Assembly: GCA_036940085.1 (NCBI GenBank)
Contig: JALLBK010000058.1
Span: forward strand, 1 to 52,516
Source of the DNA: Discostella pseudostelligera
Taxonomy: Eukaryota; Bacillariophyta; Thalassiosirophyceae; Thalassiosirales; Thalassiosiraceae
Reading direction: 5' to 3'
Length of the DNA stretch: 52,516 bases
The notes beneath the pieces are model-generated. The model had not been told where the DNA came from. It searched no databases and saw only the letters and a list, made by a program, of their open reading frames with translations. The position numbers and the translations under genes are program-made. Shown in pieces: positions 42,861-52,516 of the stretch. How positions within the stretch are numbered: position 1 is the first letter of the stretch; the number at the start of each line of letters is the position of its first letter.

Positions 42861-43379
42861 CTGGTCGGGGACGAGAGGGTTCAACGTTTGCTGCTTATCG
42901 GAATTGTACCGAAGTGGATGGAGAGGATATTTACCGCACATTAATTTGCATCAGTTGCAGCACCCATTCTCGATAATCGACTCGCCAGTACAATAAAATA
43001 AAGCAATATCTCTGAATTGGAGCTGCAGCCACAAGTCTCAAGTCGCTCCCCTCCACTATATACTTCTTCCACGTGTACTGACGATATGCTGACCAGTGTC
43101 TCCCGCCAAATCATGTCTCCGCTCTCTGCCACGTGTAATGAAAAACCTGCCACGTGTAATGATGAGCTGCCACGTGTAAAGTAGTATTGGCGGGAAGATA
43201 TGTTTTGGCGAAGATAAAAATTGGCGGGAAGAGATTTTGGCGACGAAAATTGAGGCTGAAATAAGGCGGGAAGACGCCCGCCGCAGCAGCAAATCCACGA
43301 TCATCGACGGCATCGATATCGACGCCCCTCTACCTCTCGTTCTTGGCCTCGGCTTGCCATCGTAGCATAGAGATAGATC
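42861..43379. promoter_or_regulatory. STT3 promoter with four G-boxes and multiple E2F-like sites
   Basis: CACGTG lies at 43070-43075, 43130-43135, 43151-43156 and 43171-43176, the last three in the context GCCACGTGTAA. E2F-like words are GTCTCCCGCCAAA at 43098-43110, ATTGGCGGGAAG at 43187, ATTGGCGGGAAG at about 43220 and AAGGCGGGAAG at 43264-43274. Partial TTTTGGCGA words lie between them (43204, 43235). The array ends about 105 bp before the STT3 start. Confidence 0.8.
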
Positions 43380-46300
43380 ATGGCGTCCGACAAGCCCGGC
43401 GGCTCCGTCTCTGTCTCTGGCGTCGGCGCAGTGTGCCGTCCGGCCCTTGCAATGCTCCTGTTCGTCGCGACCTTGTACCAATGCCGAACGATTCTCACAA
43501 GGGCCTACACGATACGCCTCCACTCCATTGAAACCTACGGTTACAGTGAGTGTCGTTATCATTTTTTGATTCTCTTCCCTCTTTTATTTTATTTGTCTTG
43601 CTTTGTTTTATGAATATCTAGCTCATACCGCCCCATTTTGTTTACATCGCAAACAGTCATACATGAATTTGATCCCTACTTCAACTTCCGCGCCGCCCAA
43701 TACTTGCATGACAATGGATGGAAATCATTCGTCCAATGGTTTGATTACAAGAGTTGGTACCCCCTTGGTCGTCCCGTGGGCACTACCATCTATCCCGGGA
43801 TGCAAGTTACTGCCGTTTGGCTTGTGAAATCATGGCTGCCAGTGTGGTTTGGTATTAAAGAATGGTTGGGGATGGATATTCCCAGAAATATCATTGTCAA
43901 ATCTGCCGCGGAGGTTGCGAATTCATTATCATCTTCTGGATCCAATGTAATGTCCATGGTAGCATCGTTAATGGCAGCAGTGGGAATGCGATGGAATGAA
44001 ATGAGCTTGAATGATGTGTGCTGTTTGCTCCCAGCATGGTTTGGTGCGTTGGCAACACTTACTACTGGATTGTTGGCACTGGAATGTTCCGCCAACTTTG
44101 GTTTCAATGAGGGCAGTTATCATGGGACGGTATTAGACAATATCCCCTTTTTTGGATATTACATTCGAAAAATTACGAGCATTATTCGAAACACATTGGC
44201 GTCCTATTCGGGGATGGATATAAGTAATCGCCGCCCACCATCGAGGAGATCTTCCTTGCAGACGGCATCACTTCTTTCGGCGATGGCAAGCATGTTCTTC
44301 ATGTCCATTGTACCCGCGCACATTATGAGGTCAGTAGGAGGAGGATATGACAACGAATGCGTCGCCATGACGGCAATGACATTGGTGTTTTATCTATGGA
44401 CACGCTCATTGCGTGGCGTACCCGGCGGCAACAAGACTGATGTTGGATTCACGCTCTCTCAACAGACACGTACGGCTGCACTCTTAGGGGCATTGACTGG
44501 TCTTGCCTACTTTTACATGGTCGCGGCTTGGGGTGGGTACATCTTCGTTATTAATCTTGTGGGTGCCCATGCCGCAACATTGATTTTGCTTGGCCGACAT
44601 TCGTCCAAGTTGCATGCCGCATACAGTGCCTTCTACATCGTGGGTACGGCATTGGCTACACGCGTTCCCGTCGTGGGTATGACACCGTTGAAAAGTTTGG
44701 AGCAGCTCGGGCCCATGGTTGTTTTCTTGGGGATGCAACTTGTGGAATATTGCGAGCGGGTAGGAACGCGTGATAAGTTGAACAAAATTGGTCTTTGGCG
44801 GTTGAGGCTTCGACTGTTTACACTCGCTGGAGTGGTACTAGTGTGTATTGTTCTGCTGCTTTGGCCAACTGGTTTCTTTGGACCGATATCTTCTCGAGTA
44901 CGTGGACTATTTGTGAAACACACAAAGACGGGCAACCCGCTTGTTGATAGCGTCGCAGAGCATCAAGCCGCACAGGCAGGAACATACGAGCAATACTTGA
45001 GAGTTGTTGCTAAGCTCGCGCCCGTCGGATATGGCATGTTGGCTTTCGGATTTAGCAATGATGCATCGTCATTTTTATTAGTTTATGGAGCGGCTGCGTA
45101 CTTCTTCAGCGTCAAAATGGTGCGCTTGATTTTATTGACGGCTCCGATTGCGAGTGTCCTTGGCGGCATGGCTGTGGGGAGAGTTCTTGGTTGGTGTGTC
45201 GAAGGCATCTGTGGTTGGAGTCTCGACGTGTACGATATTTTTGGAAGCGACCCTATCGATAGTAATGTTGTAGTGGAAGCCAAGATTGTTTCGAAAGATA
45301 AAGGCAAAGCTGGAAAAAAGAAAGACAAACTCACCTCCGACGACTCCAAAACTTCTGATGCAACGTCAACTGCCGGCACGGCCAAACCATTGATTACTGA
45401 GAATTTGATATTCAAGTTGCTTGTCCGCGGGGCGTGGATATACATTTCCTACCGTCTCTACACTCGAGCTCAGCCGGAAATCAGAGAATTTGAACGCACG
45501 TGCGATCAAATGGCAGTTTCAATGAGTCATCCCACAATCCTTTACAAGGCTCAAAATCAAAATGATGGGCGTCCAATTTTAATGGACGACTACCGTGAAG
45601 CGTATTGGTGGCTTCGAGATAACACCCCCGAAGATGCACGCATTATGGCTTGGTGAGATACATCACTCGCATTGGCTCTGCCGCAAATTTCATCCTTCGA
45701 TTATTGTCTGTAACTAATTGCTTGCATTATTGACAGGTGGGACTACGGTTACCAAATCACAGCGATTGCCAACCGAACTACGATTGCTGATGGCAATACA
45801 TGGAACCACGAACATATCGCTTTACTCGGAAGAGCTCTCACGAGCTCCCTGAAGGAAGGGCACAGGATTGCGAGGCACCTCGCTGACTATGTTTTGCTCT
45901 GGACGGGTGGTGGTGGAGATGATTTGGCTAAAAGTCCACATTTAGCTAGGATTGCGAATAGTGTGTACAGGAGCATGTGCCCCGGGGATCCTACCTGTTC
46001 GATGTTTGGTTTCCCCGGTGGACGACCATCACCTATGTTGGAAGCCAGTCTATTGTATCGATTGCATTCAAATGGCATTGTCCCGGGCGTGGATGTAGAT
46101 AAGAATCGCTTCAAAGAGGTGTACAAGAGCAAGTACGGCAAAGTTAGGATCTACAAGGTATTGAGCGTTTCGAACGAAAGTAAAGAATGGGTTCTCAATA
46201 ATCGAGTTTGCGATGCTCCTGGAAGTTGGTTCTGCCGTGGTCAATACCCACCGGGGTTGCAGAAGGTTCTGAAGGAGAAGAAGGACTTTGCACAATTGGA

Positions 46301-46809
46301 GGATTTTAATGCCAAGAGGGAGTCAGACGAAGAGTATCAGCGGAAATATTTTGAGCATTTGAGGTATGATGTTGATTATTTGCTCGTCAGTTGCCTTTCG
46401 TTGTTCGGGGGCTCATTTGATGCTCAATATTACCTCGCGTTTCTTCCTCTTGCCACTCAGTGATCCTAACAAGGCACGAAAGATGATGGAGATGAATGAT
46501 GCTCCGGCCCCTCCTCCGCTGACGAAAGATCAAATTAGAAGTATCAACCAGCGTTGGGAGGACAACCAAGTTACATCGAACTTGTTCAACCTAATCCAGA
46601 CGAACCAGATTGACATGCTTGAAATGGCACTGAAGAATCAACCTTCTTTCGCTCATGCGCGATCAAAAGACGGACGCGGCCCGATGTGGTGGGCTCATGA
46701 GCATGGAAGGAAGGATATAATCAAATTGCTCAAAAGTCATGGAGTAAGTGAGAAACTGAAAGATAAAGACGGGATTCGGCCCGTTGACCTTGCAGATGAT
46801 GAGCTTTAG
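43380..46809 (+). CDS. STT3: Oligosaccharyltransferase catalytic subunit STT3 with ankyrin-like C-terminal extension
   Basis: Transfers the lipid-linked oligosaccharide to Asn in N-x-S/T sequons in the ER. Four exons (43380-43545, 43657-45652, 45737-46363, 46461-46809) join in phase for 1045 residues. Key motifs: the first lumenal-loop acidic motif in IIHEFDPYFNFRA (about 56-68); about a dozen membrane helices; VAEHQ, the EL5 SVSE-like site; the sequon-binding WWDYGYQI (about 720-727, split by intron 2); NRTTIADGNTWN; and DDLAKSPHLARI, the D-x2-K-x6-I type DK motif. Exon 4 adds residues about 931-1045: DPNKARKMMEMNDAP, then helices like ankyrin repeats (MLEMALKNQPSFAHARSKDG, GPMWWAHEHGRKDIIKLLKS), ending LADDEL. 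The DDEL end resembles a KDEL-type retrieval signal and fits a lumenal tail. Confidence 0.95.
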
Positions 46810-47563
46810 TGAAGTCGACATCAGAGAAACTGCCAGTGATATTACCGGTTAGAAATTAGAGCTCAGAGTTCAGAGCACTTGCAACTAGACTTGGTAATTG
46901 GTAAGATTCGTCTTCAATTTCCTCTGAGACAATGGGTGATTGATACTTGAGTGCATCCTATGGAAATTCAGATTACAACATCATCAATCAACTTTTAGTG
47001 TGAACGACTTCGAAGCCGCGACTAACCCTGAAAATACCATTCGATCATTATCTAAGACTCTGCACTCGAATCAACCTCGGAGGCGATTGTTAGTTGGGTG
47101 GTGGACGGATGATTTGATGGGAATTGGTGTGAAGTTCCCGCCAAATCTTTGCCGCGCGGTTTCCTGGCGACTTTCCCGCCAAATCTTTCTACCCCTTTCT
47201 AGTGATTCCGACGTGACACATAGGGCGCTGATTCTAAATTTAATTTCAAAAATACGCTACAGAGGAAACAGTATTAAATTATTCATACGGACTCCGCTGT
47301 AGACAATCGGTGCAATGTTCCCGCCAAAAGATAAAATCCACAAGATCCTCTTGCTTCCCGCCAAAACATCTCCTACCACAACCACTCATTGCCAAACACT
47401 GCGTCTCCATCTCAATCTCCATCACTTAATCACTACTTCCACAAGGCCGTGGATTGATAGATGGCTATCGGACTCGGACAACGGACAACCAACCCCGACT
47501 ATTGCGACGTTATTCAACGACGATATTGAAGAGCGCTGGAAGTTCTTCCATTAGATTTCCAAG
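46810..47563. promoter_or_regulatory. NSUN2 promoter with four E2F-like sites
   Basis: There is no supportable gene in 754 bp; a 120-codon frame (46940-47302) runs straight through the promoter words. TTCCCGCCAAAT lies at 47135-47146, TTTCCCGCCAAATC at 47172-47185, TTCCCGCCAAAAG at 47318-47330 and TTCCCGCCAAAAC at 47355-47367, all in the same orientation. The first two are nearly identical over CCCGCCAAATCTTT. No G-box accompanies them. Confidence 0.7.
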
Positions 47564-50367
47564 ATGGGCAAAAACTGGGGGAAATCATGGAACCGGAAAC
47601 GCAAGGTCGAAGAACGCACTGCCAAGGTTGACAAAAAGGACCGCCGGGACAAGGGCAATGGCGGAGGGAGTTACAATGTCGTTCCAAATTCCAACGCCAA
47701 GTTCGAAGCCTACTACAGCTTGGTTGGGTTGCACAATTCTCGATATGACACCGACTGTCAGCAGTTTGTACCCTGCACCAGCGACGAGGAGAAGCATGCC
47801 GAGCGGGAACTGTTCATGGCCACAATTAGTGACATTCTACCCGCGTCTTTCCGCGTCGATAGGTCGTTGGACCCAACGATACAGAACACGGTATTGGAAG
47901 AATTGCAGCAGTTTGTAGGAAAGGAGATTGAGTTAGAAGTCGAGCTGCCACGAAGAAGTGCAGTGTTTGGCGGTATGAAGAATATTTTGGCCAAGCCAAC
48001 CAAGTGCACCAACAACGACGATGTCGAACAACACCCAAATAATGAAGATGAAGTCAATACAACAACAGTTGATGACGAGGGACCCACAATTGTCAAAAAG
48101 ACGATTGCACCCGCCAAACCCATCCCATTCATATCTTGCAACAATAAAATTCTCGGATTTCAACTCTCTGTGGATAAACGAACGTTGCGTCGCAATAAAT
48201 CTTTAGAGCCACTCCACACTTGGCTCAAAATTCAGACGGATTGTGGACATGTCACACGGCAGGAGACTGTGAGCATGATCCCACCGGTGGTGTTGGATGT
48301 TAAGGAAGGTATGAGCGTGTTGGATATGTGTGCTGCACCGGGGAGTAAAACTTGTCAATTATTGGAAGTTGTGGGAGGACTGCCACATCATTCTGGAAAA
48401 GATGAATACGGTAACCTGGTGCACGCAGTAGAACCTACTGGATATGTGGTGGCCAATGATTCCGATACCAAACGTGCCTACATGCTCGTGACACAACTGC
48501 GACGAATGAATAGTCCATCTGTGTTTGTCACATCTTGCGATGGACGCTTCTTCCCCATCTTGGATGACAAGTCAGTACGGGGAACTGATAAAGAAGGCGT
48601 GTTCGATCGTGTACTATGCGATGTTCCATGCTCGGGAGATGGTACCATGCGTAAAAATCCTGGTATTTGGAAACATTGGAATCAGTTAGGTTCGCTAGCT
48701 CTTCACCCACTTCAGCTTGAAATTGCACTACGTGGTGCTCGTCTCACCCACGTTGGCGGATATCTCGTCTACTCGACATGTTCCATGAACCCTATGGAGA
48801 ACGAAAGTGTGGTAGCTGCGTTATTGCGTATTGCCGATGGTGCGTTAGTCTTGGAGGATCCACGAGGCCGAATGGATGGGTTGCTTGCTCGACCGGGATG
48901 GAGTACGTGGAGGGTATTGCGCGAGAGTAGCAGTCGCACTCGTCGCGCCAGGAAGGACTTGAAGAAGAAGCACAATGCAAAGATGCAAGCGAGGAGGACG
49001 GAGTGGGAGGAGAAGGAGATGGCGGGTGAGAATCCTGCGGAGGAGCAAATTGAGGACAAAGAAGAGGAAGAAATGTTTGAGATCTCACCCTACGATACCG
49101 TTCCCTACTGTCCTCCAGCAACTTGGGACGAAGATGCTCTTGTTGAACGAACAAAGTCACTTGGATTTGTGGAGTACGGATCGTATGATGATGTGGAACC
49201 GGAGTGGCAACAGCGCGTCCGTGCTTCATGCTTCCCACCCACGGAAGAGGAGGCAAAGAAGTTTCAGCTGCACAAATGTTTGAGATCACTTCCACAGGTA
49301 TGAGTGTCATGTCGCTTGTTCGTGATTTATTTTGTCTCAAAGATACGAAGAGGAGGATGTGCTCACTTTCTTTATCCCATCGAATTGAACTCTCTCTGTA
49401 GGATATGGATACAGGTGGGTTTTTCGTTGCGTTGTTGAAAAAGGTGAAGCCTATCAAGGTTAGTAATGATGCAATGGATCAGATAGAGACGACGGATGGT
49501 CTTGAGGTTGACTCTGACATCAATGGACAAGTCAATGGAGAGGGAAGTGCTGATGCCACAATGACAGAGACATCAACGACATATGACCAGACAGATGATT
49601 CACCAACTGAGTTAGGCGGAGGTGAGGACGTCACGCTCGAGGATGCAACGGAAGAGGAGAATGGAGAGGTACAAAAGGCATCGGATGGCAAAACAGAGAC
49701 ACGCCACACCAAAAAGAAGAAGACTGACCTAAGCACGGAAAGCTTTATCAATCCTGATCCGTCCATTTGGCCTCCCATTGTTGAAGAATATGGCTTGGCC
49801 CCTACCTTTCCAAAGGATCAGTTCATGGTCCGAGAATCAGGAGAGGCCAAAGTATTATACTTCATCAGCAAGTCCATCAAGGACGAATTGATCGATTGTG
49901 GAATCCAAGATCGAGTGAGAGTAATAAACTCTGGATTAAAGGGCTTTGAACGATGTACCCTCCAAGATAGTACCGCGAGCCATCGCTTGTCGCAGGAGGG
50001 TCTGCAATACGTCTTACCTCACGTGACGAAGAGGGTCTTGAAAGCGAATATGGATGATTTTTACAACTGCATCAAGGAGGGGTTCGTTCCGTTTGACATG
50101 TTCACTGAGCCGTTCCAGAAGGGTTTGGATGCATTGACCCCCGGGTGCTTCATTGTGACATTGGATGGCTATGAAAAGGATCTCGCGAAGAAAATGTTTC
50201 TGGTGATGTGGAGGCGTCCGAACAAGATGGTGAACTGCTTTGTTTCCAAGGTGGAAATGGAAGCAATTCTGAGTAAGATGCGTGCCTTGGGGTATGTTGC
50301 CAAAGAGGCAGCTGCTGACGGTGAATGCTCGAACAAAGCGATCGACGATGCGCTGGATTGCGTGTGA
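47564..50367 (+). CDS. NSUN2: NSUN2/Trm4-type tRNA (cytosine-5) methyltransferase
   Basis: SAM-dependent RNA m5C methyltransferase, acting on tRNA in the nucleus. Exon 1 (47564-49297) and exon 2 (49402-50367) join in phase 0 for 899 residues, somewhat longer than animal NSUN2 (767). N-terminus is Lys/Arg-rich. Motif I VLDMCAAPGSKTCQLLE (about 252-268); motif IV DRVLCDVPCSGDGTMRKNP with the release cysteine (about 356); motif VI YSTCSMNPMENES with the nucleophile cysteine (about 405). Exon 2 starts DMDTGGFFVALLKKV, the family's NTGGFF block, then has an acidic linker with KKKK, and the C-terminal domain with FMVRESGEAKVLYFISKSI. Both catalytic cysteines are present, so it should be active. Confidence 0.95.
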
Positions 50368-50486
50368 GTTCACTGATGACGAAAAGAATGGTATGTATTT
50401 GCAGCAGGGGTTTCCTACACGATAGGATCGTTGAGATTTTAGCGAATGAAGAGTTGTTTATTACTCCTAAATTGATATCTAGCTAG

Positions 50487-51654
50487 CTAATAGTCATTGA
50501 TGAAACAGTGGCTCTTAATCAGATCACCGAACCTTTGCGCATCTTCCAGATGGCAATAATGAGCGCAGTTCATCATCTCCTCCTCTCGGTATGCCTGAGC
50601 AGAGGTAAATATTTCACGCCATTCAGCAATGCACTTTTCAGTTATGAAGTCGAACTGTCCGCGAATGAGTAGTACTGGAGGCAATGAGAGTTTCGATGGC
50701 GGATATGCAACGTAGTCTGCAACAGATTCTGGTCCGAATGTAGTGCCTCTACTCTGAATAGCAGTTGCAAGTGCATGAGGTAGCACCTCTGTTCGGCATT
50801 CGTTGCGTTTACGCAGCCGGTCTTGTACCAGGTTCATGGCAACTTGTGCATCATTAATTTCGAGCATAAGTTCGCTTTTGATTTCGCATTCTAATCGAGA
50901 ACATTCATTGAGACTCGTTTGCATGTTAGCGGGTGTGCTGTCCAAAACGAGAGATAGGCATTTGGAGCAGCCTGAGCGTAGGTCATAGGATTTGAGGTAC
51001 TCATAAGCAATGATTCCTCCAAATGAATGGCCTAGTAAATGAAACTCCTTCAGTTGAAGTGAGTTGATGAGTTCTTCCAAGTCATTTACAGAGTTTTCGA
51101 TGGAATACCTGGGTTAGTTGAGTGTTGCATTTTTTGCATTAGCATCATTCTGCTACATCAACTGTGGTTCCAATTGCAAGAAACAAAGAACATGGAACTT
51201 ACATGCGTCCATCGTCAGGCTGGCTACTTCGACCGCACCCAAGTTGATCATAAAATATTATTGACCTTGAAGTTGGGAAATGATGTATGAGAGGATAGAG
51301 GTAATCTGATGGAAGCGATCTTTGTGTTCGAGCGACAACAATGGTGTAGGTGAGCTGAGACTAAGACACTTCATCTGAAACAATGCAAGTGGAATGAGCA
51401 TAGTGAACTTACGGCCCGCCATGAATAACAATTAGCGGTGGTGATTCCGAGGAATTGATACTCGATGGATTGTACAACCGGTAGTACAGAGAAAATGATG
51501 CTGAATCCGCGCCATCGTTGCGAGTTACTTTAATGACAGCTTCATCAAAGCGAGGCCCAAAATTTATGTGTCCTCTTAGCCTTCTCCGAGGCCAGTGGCA
51601 CGTATACCCGTCGTCGCGTAGGGAGTGCTGACTAGTTTCAAGTTCGGTGGCCAT
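50487..51654 (-). CDS. Proline-iminopeptidase-like alpha/beta hydrolase (S33 family)
   Basis: Three exons (51413-51654, 51203-51319, 50487-51108) with split Pro and Met codons give 326 residues, the usual S33 length. Exon 1 ends at PPLIVIHGGP, the oxyanion-hole motif HGGP; exon 2 adds SLPSDYLYPLIHHF and SIIFYDQLGCGRSSQPDDGR, the DQxGxGxS motif of proline iminopeptidases; exon 3 has the nucleophile elbow HLLGHSFGG (family form is often GGSWG), RGQFDFITE for the acid and MNCAHYCHLED for the histidine. It probably removes N-terminal proline from peptides or acts on related amides; there is no targeting signal. Exon 2 is only 39 codons and was placed by the protein match. Faces away from NSUN2; stops are 119 bp apart. 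Confidence 0.9.
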
Positions 51655-52516
51655 AATCACCTTTATTGTTTGGACAAATGACGACTTTGCTAGGAGTACG
51701 ATATCTAATCGATTGAATTGAGGGTGATTTCATGCATTGTAGAGATAGAGATAGATGATGATGATGTGTGTGGTCGATCGATGCTGCTGGCTGCTGGGTG
51801 TCATGCATTCGAACGATGCAGCTTTGCTTTTTGCTTTTGTTGCTTTTGGCAGCTTTTTTGGCTTCGGAACAGCAGGAAGCGCAGCGGCCCTTTCCACTTC
51901 CCATGTGGAAGTTGTGTCAAAATAAGTATTGGTTCCGTAGTGCAATCAGCTGCATGTGTGAACACGTACCCTTCGCGTCGACGTGTTTGTGACACCTCCT
52001 TCTGCAAATCATTGACTTTGATTTCCTACAGATTCGTATGTAGAAATATTCGCCAAATTTGGCTTCTCTTCTCTGATTATTTGTGGAGATTATTATTTTT
52101 TTTGTGGTTGGGGTTGTTCATTGCTCCCCCACCCGACCGGACACCGGACAGACTGATTGATCTCTTATCATTTACTCTATCACTCTAGCCCGACTGCGTG
52201 GGGAGAAGGACTGCGTCGGCTAGCGCTGCGCGTGAGGTTTCATGGGGTATGGGTACATAGGGATATGTAAAATAATGAATTATTGTACTCCTAGTTTGTT
52301 AAGAAGAACACTAGGTACCCAAATGCATGACCCAGCATAACTCTCCTTTGATAGCAGTTCTCTGCTTAGAGTTGTTGGCCACCCAATATTATTAGCATAG
52401 ACATGAATATCTGCACTATTTCTACTTCCGCATGGACACTCCTCCTCTTCTCTCACATGCGTGCATAGTGCATAATTATGTGGTCAATGCTGATGACTCA
52501 GTTTCTTAGTACAGAT
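51655..52516. other. Right-edge intergenic region
   Basis: 862 bp in which I see no gene. A GATAGA/GATGATG microsatellite lies at about 51740-51768 and a TTATTATTTTTTTTGTGG stretch near 52090. A 156-codon plus-strand frame (51718-52188) is Cys/Phe/Arg-rich without any domain and probably spurious. Confidence 0.5.

Noticed and set aside
46940..47302. 120-codon plus-strand frame before NSUN2
   Set aside because: Runs through two E2F-like promoter elements and has no domain; better explained as promoter.
51718..52188. 156-codon plus-strand frame near the right edge
   Set aside because: Cys/Phe/Arg-rich composition typical of chance frames, begins in a microsatellite.
1..52516. tRNA, rRNA or snRNA genes
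   Set aside because: No T-arm-like box or cloverleaf context was recognised by eye; a covariance-model scan would be needed to exclude small RNAs.

Overview
The window reads as nuclear DNA of a diatom, most likely a centric, Thalassiosirales-like species. The evidence is short GT-AG introns (roughly 70-390 bp, donors mostly GTAAGT or GTGAGT), plastid-targeting presequences with an Ala-Phe cleavage motif (STSAFAP, GAFSV, SAFAP), a fucoxanthin-chlorophyll type light-harvesting protein, a lumenal Psb27, and serine/asparagine/aspartate-rich low-complexity inserts. The species call is inference. Genes are dense, on both strands, and mostly in head-to-head or tail-to-tail pairs. Exon boundaries were placed by hand from splice consensus, reading phase and family conservation; no transcript data were available.

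Layout, left half. 1-1358 (-) is a partial gene running off the left edge with a YqgF/RuvX-like amino end. 2023 (+) is a PH-domain protein, tail-to-tail with an IQ-motif protein (2800-3971, -). 4303 (+) is a predicted plastid acidic membrane protein, and 5202-6654 (-) is plastid enoyl-ACP reductase. 7318 (+) is a single-pass coiled-coil protein with an internal 25-residue tandem duplication. 8568-10408 (-) is a NIPA/Rsm1 C3HC zinc-finger protein, head-to-head with a membrane-anchored glutaminyl cyclotransferase (10913-12754, +) that is broken at a G7 run. Two unrecognised proteins follow (12978 +, 13500 -). 14812-15723 (-) is TIM21, head-to-head with CNOT11 (16225-18993, +). 19579 (+) is a secreted protein of unknown function. 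21036-21948 (-) is Psb27.

Layout, middle. 22404-25107 (+) encodes two cysteine-rich fingers fused to a Hop2-type meiotic recombination factor. 25305-26190 (-) is UNC119 and 26233-26720 (+) is SSNA1/DIP13; their start codons are separated by only 42 bp. CLP1 (26862-28394, -) is head-to-head with a lumenal glutathione-peroxidase-like protein whose catalytic cysteines are gone (28654-29997, +). Hop2, UNC119 and SSNA1 side by side suggest a small sexual-reproduction/flagellum neighbourhood.

Layout, right half. 30935-33451 (+) is a proline-rich protein with a compact conserved-looking carboxyl domain. 33452-36327 is a gene-poor stretch with a dense ACTAGT/AGTACT-type tract. 36328-40076 (+) is a large class II histone deacetylase. 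40582-41291 (-) is a light-harvesting protein. 41807-42860 (+) is unrecognised. 43380-46809 (+) is oligosaccharyltransferase STT3 with an ankyrin-like tail ending DDEL. 47564-50367 (+) is an NSUN2-type RNA m5C methyltransferase. 50487-51654 (-) is a proline-iminopeptidase-like hydrolase.

A theme across the window is a repeated promoter vocabulary: the E2F/DP-like element TTTGGCGGGA (read as TCCCGCCAAA on the other strand) and the G-box-containing element GCCACGTGTAA. They occur, often as multiple copies and often together, upstream of at least eight transcription units, including the NIPA-like/QC, STT3 and NSUN2 genes. This suggests shared cell-cycle or light/clock regulation of neighbouring genes.
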